A DNA stretch of 46,468 nucleotides, from contig NZ_QOCW01000033.1 in NCBI RefSeq assembly GCF_003318295.1, positions 1-46,468 of the forward strand, in the 5' to 3' direction. Positions 26,766-35,271 of the stretch are shown piece after piece. Source of the stretch: Bacillus taeanensis (GTDB lineage: Bacteria; Bacillota; Bacilli; Bacillales; UBA6769). The notes under the pieces were generated by a model. The model was not told the DNA's origin, ran no database searches, and worked only from the letters and a program-made list of their open reading frames with translations. A program made the translations under genes and the position numbers. Within the stretch, counting starts at the first letter, position 1. Every line of letters begins with the position of its first letter.

Positions 26766-27096
26766 TAAAAAAGCCGCCGAATCAATCGACAACTTTAGAT
26801 GTTAATAGCTTTTAATCCTATTAATTAACTGGCTTCCATATAATAGTCAGACGCATTTATTCGTTTTAACTGGAATGACCTAATACAAATAAATTACAAT
26901 TTAACTATTTTTTTGGAAACTTTATTACAAAAAAGGTGAAAGCGTCCTCAAAATTGTTAAGCTTGTTACATAACTGTAATGTAATCGCCCTTTTAACTAT
27001 GCTAGACTAGTAGGTGTTGAGTCATCAAATGACAAAGATAGAGAAAACATAACAAAATTTGACATATACTTTCAAATAACTTTAGGGGTGGAACAA
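26766..27096. other. Intergenic region upstream of the NlpC/P60 SLH gene
   Basis: Non-coding AT-rich stretch. The first part may hold more, unreadable remnant of the SLH pseudogene. The part nearest the gene carries a WalR-like box and a plausible promoter. Confidence 0.5.
26964..27003 (+). promoter_or_regulatory. WalR-like box and possible promoter
   Basis: TGTTAC, 5 nt, TGTAAT (26964-26980) fits the WalR (YycF) consensus TGTWAH-N5-TGTWAH exactly. The second half-site overlaps a possible -35 region; TATGCT follows 17 nt later at 26998-27003. WalRK activates cell wall hydrolase genes in Bacillus, and the next gene is one. Confidence 0.6.
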
Positions 27097-28155
27097 GTGC
27101 GAAAAGTTTTAATGCTGGTGTTGACTTTAGCTTTATGTGTAGTAAGTTTTCCGAACAGTTATGCGAGTGCTAGTGTAAGAGACGATATTATTTCAACAGC
27201 TAAACAATACATAGGAGTACCATATAAATGGGGCGGCACAACGCCGAGCGGGTTTGACTGCTCAGGATTTTTAAATTATGTATTTGAAAAACATGGTGTA
27301 GACCTTCCAAGAACAGTAAGCTCAATTTATCCGCTTGGAACATCTGTTTCTCAATCAGAACTTGAGCCTGGTGACCTTGTCTTTTTTGAAACATACAAAG
27401 CTGGACCATCACATGCCGGCATTTATGTTGGCAGCGGAAAATTTATTCATGCCTCTTCTTCAAAAGGAATTACAATTTCATCTGTAAATAATCCTTATTA
27501 CTGGGGACCGCGTTATATTGGAGCAAAACGAATTTTAAAAGATGAAGCAAAAGTACAAGAAGCGCCAAAAGAAGAAGCAAAACCGGCTCCAAAGCCAAAA
27601 CCACTTCCAGATTTACCTGCAGGTCAGTATCATGATGTGGCTTCCAACTACTGGGCAATTGATGAAATTCGTGCGTTAGGAACAAGCAGTATCATTAACG
27701 GCTATCCACATAGTTTATTTAAACCAGAACAAGCGATTACACGTGCAGAAGTGGCTGGCGTGGTTTCATCAGTGCTTAACCTAGATAAATCAAAAGGAAG
27801 TCAAGTAAACTATAATGATGTGTCACCAAATCATTGGGCGGCTGGTGCGATTCACGCTGCTACACAAGCTGGCATTCTTTCAGGTTATGAAAATGGCACA
27901 TTTAAGCCAGATACAGAAATGACAAGAGATGAAATTGCTGCCGTACTAGTAAGAGCATTTCAGTTAGCAAACAATGAAAATGCTGCCGTAAACTTTAAGG
28001 ATGTTGCTCAAAATAGCTGGGCATATTATGATATTCAAAGCTTAGTTGCAAACAATATTACAGTCGGTTATGCAGATCATACATACCGTCCAACAAATGA
28101 TACATCACGAGCAGAATTCAGCGTATTTTTGCATCGCGCAATGAACGCAAACTAA
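27097..28155 (+). CDS. SLH-anchored NlpC/P60 cell wall endopeptidase
   Basis: Secreted cysteine peptidase of 352 aa that would cut stem-peptide bonds in peptidoglycan. After the signal peptide (to about 26) the NlpC/P60 domain (about 28-150) shows catalytic Cys55 in FDCSGF, His106 in SHAGIY and His118 in FIHAS. A Pro/Lys/Glu-rich linker (about 155-175) leads to three C-terminal SLH repeats ([24 protein letters not shown]; each with a G-Y and a TRAE/TRDE/SRAE element). The start is GTG at 27097, 5 nt after AGGGGTGG. A WalR-like box lies upstream, and a strong bidirectional terminator shared with the convergent subtilase follows. Confidence 0.94.
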   Translation: MRKVLMLVLTLALCVVSFPNSYASASVRDDIISTAKQYIGVPYKWGGTTPSGFDCSGFLNYVFEKHGVDLPRTVSSIYPLGTSVSQSELEPGDLVFFETYKAGPSHAGIYVGSGKFIHASSSKGITISSVNNPYYWGPRYIGAKRILKDEAKVQEAPKEEAKPAPKPKPLPDLPAGQYHDVASNYWAIDEIRALGTSSIINGYPHSLFKPEQAITRAEVAGVVSSVLNLDKSKGSQVNYNDVSPNHWAAGAIHAATQAGILSGYENGTFKPDTEMTRDEIAAVLVRAFQLANNENAAVNFKDVAQNSWAYYDIQSLVANNITVGYADHTYRPTNDTSRAEFSVFLHRAMNAN

Positions 28156-28198
28156 AAAAATAAGCGGTCCTCTCAGCTGAGAGGACCGCTTATTTTTT
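28155..28198. terminator. Strong bidirectional terminator
   Basis: The 20-nt arms (28155-28174 and 28179-28198) are perfect complements around AGCT with A/T tracts at both bases. It separates two convergent SLH genes. Confidence 0.92.
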
Positions 28199-29864
28199 AA
28201 TTTGATATGCTGGATGCTCTTCCTAATATGGCAATAAACTCCGCTCTTGTAGCAGCACTGTAAGGATGGAACGTTTGATCAGGATATCCTGATAACAGCT
28301 TTTGTTCTACTAAACTAATAATATCATTATATGCAAAATAGCTTTTGTTTAAATCAGAAAATGGATTTCCTTTGCTGCTCGTTTCAATCTGAAAAGCGCG
28401 TTTTACTAATGCAGCAATTTCTCCTCTTGTAATCGGGGCGTTCGGATGAAAAGAACCATCCGGATAGCCTGCTGAGATGTTCTGTTCATAACTGCTTTGA
28501 ATCATTCCTGACGCATAAAAGGATTCTCTTACATCAGAAAAAGCTGTTTTCCGCTGTGCATCATTAAGATGTAGGATTCTTCCAAGAAAGGTGACAACTT
28601 CAGCTCTAGTAATAGGTAAACTTGGACGAAATGTACGATCACTGTATCCTTTAATATAGCCTGCTTTTGTAAGCTCGTTTAATTCATTTATATACCAAGC
28701 ACTGCTGAAAATATCAGTAAAGTCAGATGCTGTCATCACACTGTTATCAATCGTTTCAGCAACATGAATAAGCCCAAATCCAAATTCTTTATCTCTTCCG
28801 GCAGCCCCTAAATCAACTGCATTTTTTTGTAATAATGCTCTTAATTGACTCGTTCCAAGCTCAGGATTCGCTTGTTTATATAAAGCTAATACTCCTGCTG
28901 CAAAAGGTGCGGCCATGGATGTGCCGCTTTGTGTAAAATAGCTATTTCCAATTCCTGTACTATAAATGAATTCACCGGGTGCAGCAAATGACAGCTCTGG
29001 TCCAATGGCTGAAAATGAGGCCCTTTTATTTTGCTCATTAATGGCTCCAACCGCAATAACACTTGGGTATTTTGCAGGATATTGAACAGGTAATGGTTGT
29101 CCATCATCCGTTAAATCGTTTCCGGCAGCAGCAACAATGAAAATTCCTTGAGCATAAGCTTTATCAATGACTAGTTTCACAGCTGTTGAGGAGTTCGGTG
29201 TTGCTAAGCTTAAGTTTATAATGTCCATTTTCTTTTCAATCGCCCACTCGATGCCTTTAATAATCGCTGATTCATTTCCCGAGCCGCTGCTGTTTAACAC
29301 TTTTACCCCATACAAAGAAGCTTCAGGAGCAACTCCCACTGTTCCAATTTCATTATCTTTCGCCCCAATAATACCGGCTACATGTGAGCCATGGCCGTGG
29401 TCATCATTATAATCATTCGTATAGCTGACAAAAGACACACCGCCAGCTGCGGTTAAATCGCTATGACTGCGGCTAATCCCTGTATCTAACACAGCAATTT
29501 TGATTCCCTTTCCTTTATAAGCATCTTTCCATGCACGAGAAGCCTCAATCTTCGGTATGCCCCAATCAACCTTTTGAGCACTAATCGATACTTTATCATC
29601 TTTTTCAATTGCTTTGATTTCTGGTAATTTCATTAATAGCGGTACAGCGCTTAGAGGTAGTAAAGCAGCTGCCGCATCAATACTGTGAAACTCTTCATAC
29701 ACCGTTCCACCAACCTCTTCAATTAATTCGGTATTTATTTCTTCATTATATATAATAATGAATCGCTCTTTCTCAACATTCTCGGCAGCAAATGAAAAGT
29801 CCGCCATGCTGCATGTAAACACCATTACTACTAGTAATAAAAAGGAAGGCAATCGCCGCTTCAT
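28197..29864 (-). CDS. SLH-anchored subtilisin-like serine protease
   Basis: Secreted S8 peptidase of 555 aa. A signal peptide (to about 27) and an inhibitor-I9-like propeptide (about 34-93) precede the catalytic domain (about 100-365), with Asp127 in VLDTGIS, His158 in HGHGSHVAG, oxyanion Asn249 in AAGND and Ser316 in GTSMAAP. Three SLH repeats follow (FSSAWYINEL, FYASGMIQSS, YFAYNDII) with GYSDRTFRP, GYPDGSFHP and GYPDQTFHP. The propeptide implies self-processing after export. It may mature or shed other surface proteins held on the same polymer. It has a good signal peptide and no frame defects. Confidence 0.94.
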   Translation of the reverse strand: MKRRLPSFLLLVVMVFTCSMADFSFAAENVEKERFIIIYNEEINTELIEEVGGTVYEEFHSIDAAAALLPLSAVPLLMKLPEIKAIEKDDKVSISAQKVDWGIPKIEASRAWKDAYKGKGIKIAVLDTGISRSHSDLTAAGGVSFVSYTNDYNDDHGHGSHVAGIIGAKDNEIGTVGVAPEASLYGVKVLNSSGSGNESAIIKGIEWAIEKKMDIINLSLATPNSSTAVKLVIDKAYAQGIFIVAAAGNDLTDDGQPLPVQYPAKYPSVIAVGAINEQNKRASFSAIGPELSFAAPGEFIYSTGIGNSYFTQSGTSMAAPFAAGVLALYKQANPELGTSQLRALLQKNAVDLGAAGRDKEFGFGLIHVAETIDNSVMTASDFTDIFSSAWYINELNELTKAGYIKGYSDRTFRPSLPITRAEVVTFLGRILHLNDAQRKTAFSDVRESFYASGMIQSSYEQNISAGYPDGSFHPNAPITRGEIAALVKRAFQIETSSKGNPFSDLNKSYFAYNDIISLVEQKLLSGYPDQTFHPYSAATRAEFIAILGRASSISN

Positions 29865-29940
29865 TCTCTCATCCTCTCATCCTGCTTCTTAATCTATTAC
29901 TTTATTTTACAATTTTATCATATGTTTGTATATGAATACT

Positions 29941-29976
29941 AGAAAAGCACGGAACACAATCGTCCGCGCTTTTTCT
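29941..29976 (-). terminator. Terminator of the SLH amidase gene
   Basis: An imperfect 13-bp stem (29941-29953 with 29963-29976) ends in TTTTC on the minus strand just past the amidase stop codon. Confidence 0.65.
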
Positions 29977-29983
29977 ACTATTA

Positions 29984-31369
29984 TTATTTATTTTCATAAT
30001 AATCTTTAATTCCTAAATAAATCGCTTGTCCAGCTTTTTCTCTCACTGCATCGGAAGCCAGCTTTGCAGCGTCCCCGCTGTTTGATAGAAATCCTAGTTC
30101 CACGAGTGAACTTGGAACACTATTATTTTTTAATACATAAAATCCAGCAGTTTTCACGCCGCGGTCATACGTTCCTAATGCGGCAACTAATCGTTTCTGA
30201 ATCGCTTCTGCTAATCTTTGGCTTTCTATTGACACTTGACTTGCCGCCGCATAATAGTATGTTTCTGTACCACTAGCGGAGCCATTTAAATAATTATTAG
30301 AATGAATACTAATAAATGAACTTGCGTTTACATTTTGAGCAATGCTTGAACGTTCATCTAATGAAAGGAACGTATTATTATCTTGTCGTGTCATCACAAC
30401 ATTTACCCCTGCTGCTTTTAAATAGTTTTCTACTTTTAACGCAACAGCTAAGTTTACTTCTTTTTCAACAAGGCCGTTGTTTATTGCCCCCGGATCATGT
30501 CCGCCATGTCCAGCATCAATAACAATCGTTTGTCCTGCTAACTTTCCTGAAGAAGAATTTGTATCTTTCAAGTAGGATGTAGATACATACCCTTTTAATG
30601 TTCCTGCTTGAATATACGCCCATCCGTTCGCTTCGCTAAGAATTGTGACAGCTGTTCCATTGGATAATGAACCAAGAATGGAATAGCTTGTCCCAGCCCC
30701 TTTACGCACATTTAATGTCCCGTTTGAGACTGATACAAATGCCTGCTTTGTATTGGGATCAGATGAGGATAAACGAAATTCTTCTGTTAATGCTCGTGCT
30801 AAGAAAGCGGAAAACTCTTCTCTTGTAATCGTATTAGTTGGACGAAATGTTCCGTCTGGATAACCAGCGGCAATTCTTGCAGTTGTTAACCTGTTAACTG
30901 GTAAATAAGCCATTGAGTTTTTTGGTACATCACGATACGTTACATTACTAGTATTTATTAAATGAAAGGCTTTTTCAAATAAGTAGCTCATTTCCGCTCT
31001 GGTAATTTTTTTATTTGGGTGAAATGTTTTGTCTCCATACCCGGCTACAATTCCCTTTTCATAAGCGGTTTGAATAGCCCCGGAAGCATAATGATTAGCA
31101 GGAACATCAGAGAAATATGTTTTCCTCTGTGTATCACTATAATTAAATGCCCGTACAACCATTGCTGCTGCATCTGCTCTTGTCACACCGTCTTTTGGAT
31201 GGAAACCGCCGTCTGGAAATCCTCTAATAATGTCCTGATTAGATAAATAAACAATTTCCTTTTTCGCAAAACTATCCCCAATATCAGAAAATGATTGATT
31301 TGCTTCTGCACTTTCACCAATAAAACCAATAATTACTGCCAACACAACAACCTGTACCCATTTACGCAT
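29984..31369 (-). CDS. SLH-anchored N-acetylmuramoyl-L-alanine amidase
   Basis: Secreted zinc amidase of 461 aa that cuts the bond between MurNAc and the stem peptide. A signal peptide (to about 23), three SLH repeats (about 25-200, with GFPDGGFHP, GYGDKTFHP, GYPDGTFRP), a bacterial SH3 domain (about 210-270, TLNVRKGAGTSYS) and an Amidase_3 domain (about 280-460) follow in order. Zinc and catalytic residues are visible: His in IDAGHGG, Glu in LVEKEVNLA, His in SIHSN and Glu in LVELGFLSN. Its layout (SLH first, enzyme last) mirrors the glucosaminidase gene. It is divergent from the DUF4127 gene, and the 230-bp space between them holds no clear ORF. Confidence 0.94.
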   Translation of the reverse strand: MRKWVQVVVLAVIIGFIGESAEANQSFSDIGDSFAKKEIVYLSNQDIIRGFPDGGFHPKDGVTRADAAAMVVRAFNYSDTQRKTYFSDVPANHYASGAIQTAYEKGIVAGYGDKTFHPNKKITRAEMSYLFEKAFHLINTSNVTYRDVPKNSMAYLPVNRLTTARIAAGYPDGTFRPTNTITREEFSAFLARALTEEFRLSSSDPNTKQAFVSVSNGTLNVRKGAGTSYSILGSLSNGTAVTILSEANGWAYIQAGTLKGYVSTSYLKDTNSSSGKLAGQTIVIDAGHGGHDPGAINNGLVEKEVNLAVALKVENYLKAAGVNVVMTRQDNNTFLSLDERSSIAQNVNASSFISIHSNNYLNGSASGTETYYYAAASQVSIESQRLAEAIQKRLVAALGTYDRGVKTAGFYVLKNNSVPSSLVELGFLSNSGDAAKLASDAVREKAGQAIYLGIKDYYENK

Positions 31370-31599
31370 AATCTTTGATTTCCCCCTAAACCTTTCTCTA
31401 TCTTTTCTATATCATTCTATCGCCCTCAACTATCTTTGTGCAACAGGTAGCATTTAATATTTAACTATCATTATTTTTCTATCAGCCGTTTGCAGCTCCT
31501 TTCTGTGCTTAGCTTACACACATCCTTTATGTTACTATAAATAAGCACCCTGCTGTATAAGGCTTAAGCAACAATTTTAACATAAAGAGGGAACATCAT

Positions 31600-33858
31600 A
31601 TGAAGAAAATAGGGATAATGGCATCTATCATTTTGTTAATCAGCTGTTTATCCAGCTCATCGATCGCAAATCCAAACGTTTCGTATACACCTCCTGTAAA
31701 AATATTAATCGATGGTTATTATGTAAAAAGCGATGGGCTTGCAGAGTTTTATGGAAATGCATTATACCTTCCATTACAAGTGATAAGCAGCCATTTAGGA
31801 GCAAACGTTACGATCGATCAAAATGCAGAAAAAATGACGATTTCACATAAAAACATTCAGCTATCTTTTACATTTAACAGCAAAACAGCTCTGTGGAATG
31901 GAGAACGAATCACCCTGCCGAAACACTATATAAAAAATGGACAAGTAATGGTGCCGCATTCCTTTATTCGCACTCTCTTTGGCGCCTCTATTGAATGGCA
32001 ATCAGCGACAAAGACAGCCGCTATTCTGTCACCTGAAGTAGGCAAACTGCCGAAATCGACTGTTATTTCCGATCAAACGATTGCTTCACTGCTTGATCTT
32101 AATCTGTTTTTGCAGCAGCATCCTTTTGAAACTCTTACAGCAGAAGAACAAAAAGTCATTAAACGCGTCAGAAAAGAATGGGCCAAAGAAACACCCTTTC
32201 TTATGTTAGGCGAAAAAGTGTTTAGTAAAGATGGTATTTTTATTGAAGAACTTAGTCCAGCAAACCGTCCGATCAAGCTGATGATGGTTCCGCTCGACAG
32301 CCGTCCTGCAAATGTTTACTATCCAGTTAAAATCGGGGCATTATCAGGATTTTCTGTGATGACACCGCCAAATGATTGGCTTGGAGATTTACATGAAGAA
32401 GGAAACACTGTGCTTATTAAAGATTGGATGAAACAGTTTGCTCATGAAGCAGCCGGATTTATCATTTCAATTGACATGCTTGCATATGGAGGCCTTGTCC
32501 CATCGCGCTCTTATAACCATTCGCTTGAGGAAGTATATGAAAATTTAGCAGTTATAAAAGAGCTTAAAAAGACGTACCCTGATAAACCCATTTACGTGTA
32601 TGATTCCATTCAGCGTCTAACCGTTACCATTAACAGCAAATATTCTCAGAAAGATTATAGTCGTGTACGTGAATGGGCTCAGCTTTATGATCGTGTATAT
32701 CATTTCAATGAAAGAAATGATAGAGAACGATTAAAAGAATTAGAAACATTGATTCCAACTGAACTGCTTGCGGATTATCAAAAAGCTCGAAAACGAAACC
32801 ATGAAATTAACAAACTGATGATTGATTTATTGGATGAGGGGACAATTGATTATCTCATATTATCTCAAGACGATGCGGCTGAATATGGTTTTCATAGAAT
32901 CGAGTCAGAGCAGCTTCAACAGAAATTGGCGGAGCTTGGTATTGAAGAAGATCGAGCTGTCATCTTTCCAGGAACAGATGAAATTGACATGGTGCTGCTA
33001 AGCCGCTTTAGCAGTAAGTTTTATAAAATTTCGCCAAACTATTTTATCTCATACAGTGGAACACATGGAGAAGATTATTTGCCAGAGTATGAAGATATTA
33101 TGTTAGATGAAAATATTAATCGTCATATTATCGCTTCAGGAGGAACAATAACGACTAACCGCGACAAAGCAAATATTCAGTTAATGGTTCACACCCCTCC
33201 TATAAAAGAGAAAGACCGCGTTAATAGTGTACAATTATTTATAGATGAAATTAAATCATTAACAAATTTAGGAATTCCAACAGCAGTTATTGATGCTTCT
33301 ACCTTCACAGCTGAACCGCTGTTTACTAAAAAGCTCCTTGAAGAAATAGATTTTCCACAGTTATATGGTTACAGTGCATGGAATACAATGGGAAATCGAA
33401 TTGGCATTGCAATCGGACAAGCCTCGCCGCGCTTTGCTTTTATGAATAATCAAACCGCTTTATTCGATTCTGATGTTTTTAAAGAAGCAACAAAACATCA
33501 AGCAGAATTTTTATTAAGTCGAATTTCAACGGATTGGGATTATAAAAGCAATACAATCAAACAATTACGGCAGTTTGCAAAAAGTATTGGAGCAAATGGA
33601 GATGATCTTCAAGAAGATTATCCAATTGTTAAACGTTTTACATTAAGGTTTATGGAAGATATGGTTAAACAGCGAGGCGCTGAAAACTTCGACAATAAAC
33701 GGATCCCTCACTTCATAAAAGATGGAAACGTTTATTACAAAACAATCTCTACTTATGAAGATGCATTTATTGATCTTCCATGGAAACGAGACTTTGACAT
33801 TGCCATTTACCCAAAGGTTACTATGAAAAATAATGAAGAAGTAAACTTAATAAAATGA
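31600..33858 (+). CDS. DUF4127 family protein with N-terminal stalk domain
   Basis: Secreted protein of 752 aa. The signal peptide ends around residue 23. Residues about 33-150 form a copper-amine-oxidase-N-like stalk domain (two VP-x-R/S-like strands: LYLPLQVISSHLGANV and MVPHSFIRTLFGASIEW). From about 225 the DUF4127 region begins with its signature MVPLDSRPANVYYP; further conserved-looking parts are DMLAYGGLVPSR, YDSIQR, SQDDAAEYG, PGTDEIDMVLLSR and the late SAWNTMGNRIG. The function of DUF4127 is unknown. The Asp/Arg-rich motifs suggest an enzyme, and the setting suggests a carbohydrate or wall substrate; both are inference. AAAGAGGGAA lies before the ATG. It has no SLH repeats though it sits among SLH genes; the stalk domain may serve a similar wall-binding purpose. 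Confidence 0.85.
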   Translation: MKKIGIMASIILLISCLSSSSIANPNVSYTPPVKILIDGYYVKSDGLAEFYGNALYLPLQVISSHLGANVTIDQNAEKMTISHKNIQLSFTFNSKTALWNGERITLPKHYIKNGQVMVPHSFIRTLFGASIEWQSATKTAAILSPEVGKLPKSTVISDQTIASLLDLNLFLQQHPFETLTAEEQKVIKRVRKEWAKETPFLMLGEKVFSKDGIFIEELSPANRPIKLMMVPLDSRPANVYYPVKIGALSGFSVMTPPNDWLGDLHEEGNTVLIKDWMKQFAHEAAGFIISIDMLAYGGLVPSRSYNHSLEEVYENLAVIKELKKTYPDKPIYVYDSIQRLTVTINSKYSQKDYSRVREWAQLYDRVYHFNERNDRERLKELETLIPTELLADYQKARKRNHEINKLMIDLLDEGTIDYLILSQDDAAEYGFHRIESEQLQQKLAELGIEEDRAVIFPGTDEIDMVLLSRFSSKFYKISPNYFISYSGTHGEDYLPEYEDIMLDENINRHIIASGGTITTNRDKANIQLMVHTPPIKEKDRVNSVQLFIDEIKSLTNLGIPTAVIDASTFTAEPLFTKKLLEEIDFPQLYGYSAWNTMGNRIGIAIGQASPRFAFMNNQTALFDSDVFKEATKHQAEFLLSRISTDWDYKSNTIKQLRQFAKSIGANGDDLQEDYPIVKRFTLRFMEDMVKQRGAENFDNKRIPHFIKDGNVYYKTISTYEDAFIDLPWKRDFDIAIYPKVTMKNNEEVNLIK

Positions 33859-34195
33859 AATTCTGCTTCTGATTACATTCTTTTTGAAGCTCTTCTTACC
33901 CATCTTGAATCATACAATTTAAGATAATCGAATGATGTCGAATTTTACAATATTTTCTCAACTTCATTTACAATGATATATTATGATAGAAATAAGGGGA
34001 TTCCCTTATAAGTTGATAAGACTTTGGTTGATAAGCTTATCCCCTGCCGGCTCTCACTTGTCCCAGTGAGGGTCTTTTTTGTCGAATTTAACTCCTATTT
34101 TTTCCCTCTATATGTGTAAATTGTAAATTATATAGACAACCTTCTAAAGATTTAATAGAATAAAAGAGTACAACTAAATATTAGGAGGAAAAAGG
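33859..34195. other. Intergenic region with folded element upstream of SLH gene
   Basis: A 337-bp gap with no gene. Its centre (33992-34081) holds a folded element ending in a terminator; the rest is AT-rich and includes the leader of the next gene. Confidence 0.55.
33995..34080 (+). promoter_or_regulatory. Folded element with tandem repeat and terminator, possible attenuator
   Basis: AGGGGAT (33995-34001) can pair with ATCCCCT (34039-34045). Between them GTTGATAAG occurs twice, 6 nt apart (34012-34020 and 34027-34035), and the second overlaps the palindrome GATAAGCTTATC. A terminator stem (34051-34058 with 34065-34072) and six T follow. It could end the DUF4127 transcript or attenuate the downstream SLH gene. 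It matches no riboswitch I recognise. Confidence 0.5.
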
Positions 34196-35271
34196 ATGCT
34201 GAGAAAACGGTGTATGACTATATGCCAATTGATATTGGCGATCACTGGGCATTTGATTCCTTAATTACGTTTGTTGACGCAGATCTTTTAAGCGGTTACA
34301 AACTGGATGGCGAGACTTATATTAAACCAAATACATCTATTACTCGTGCAGAATTTGCAGCTATTTTAGTCCGGGTACTAGGCTTAGAAAACAGCCCGAT
34401 TACAGCAAAAGAATTTACTGATGTTAAAAAAGGAACATGGTACTATGAACCTATTATGATTGCGCGCTCTAACGGCATCGTAAATGGGATGACAGAAACA
34501 ACATTTGAACCAAATACATTACTGCAGCGCGACCAAGTTGCGGTCATGATTGTAAATACGTTTAAAGCGACAATTTCTTTTAATCAAGGAACTCCCAAAA
34601 AGTTTACAGATGTAAAAAATTATTGGGCCACTGAATCTATTAATCAAGCAAGCCGTGTAGGCATTATTACCGGTCAAACAAATACATTATTTAATCCATA
34701 CGGCAAGGCAACTCGTGCTGAAGCTATCACAATGGCAGATCGCGCTTTAAATTTAGAAACAAATAACGTTCCAGCCGATGAAGTATTACAAAATCTCGTA
34801 TTAGCCCAACAAGTAGGGCTTTTCCAATCATTACAGGCAAAGGATCTTACTCAACTTGCCCAAGTTAATAATATGTATAATACCGGTTACTATAAAGCAT
34901 CTGTTACAGAAGGGATTATCTATCTTTCTGAGTTTACTCAAAACGGATTTGATATTTCTTTCAACATGACAGGTACACCGAAAGCAACAGTTGTTCAAAA
35001 ATCTGATCGTTTTGCTGAAGTAACTGTAAACGGCATGACGTACGAAATCACGGTAAAATTCGGAGGCAGCACATATACAGAAACACTAGATTCCATGACA
35101 TATTACTTAAAACTTATGCCTAATGAAAACAAATGGAAAATCTACAGTACATTGGAAGACCTTCTCTTTAAAAAAGGTTCTTCATCATACTATGAACTTC
35201 CTGGAAAATGCACAGATGCTCGGTTCATCAGTGCTGCCATCTGTCCTCGCGTTACTTTATCAAGCGGCTGA
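34196..35271 (+). pseudogene. SLH-domain protein that has lost its signal peptide
   Basis: A strong AGGAGG site lies 7 nt before ATG 34196, which reads MLRKR, the usual beginning of a signal peptide. That frame stops soon after. The SLH frame (open from GTG 34210, 353 aa) goes straight into the first SLH repeat (IGDHWAFDSL) with no hydrophobic segment. This indicates a small deletion that removed the signal sequence and shifted the frame. Three N-terminal SLH repeats (about 7-180) are followed by a domain of about 150 residues of unknown function (around LAQVNNMYNTGYYKASVTEG). The last 27 codons are antisense to the end of the GH18 gene, so the original stop may also be gone. A functional surface protein is unlikely as it stands. 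Confidence 0.72.

Noticed and set aside
33859..34195. Known riboswitch (c-di-GMP, c-di-AMP, purine, TPP) ahead of the SLH gene
   Set aside because: Looked for the conserved core words of these classes and did not find them.
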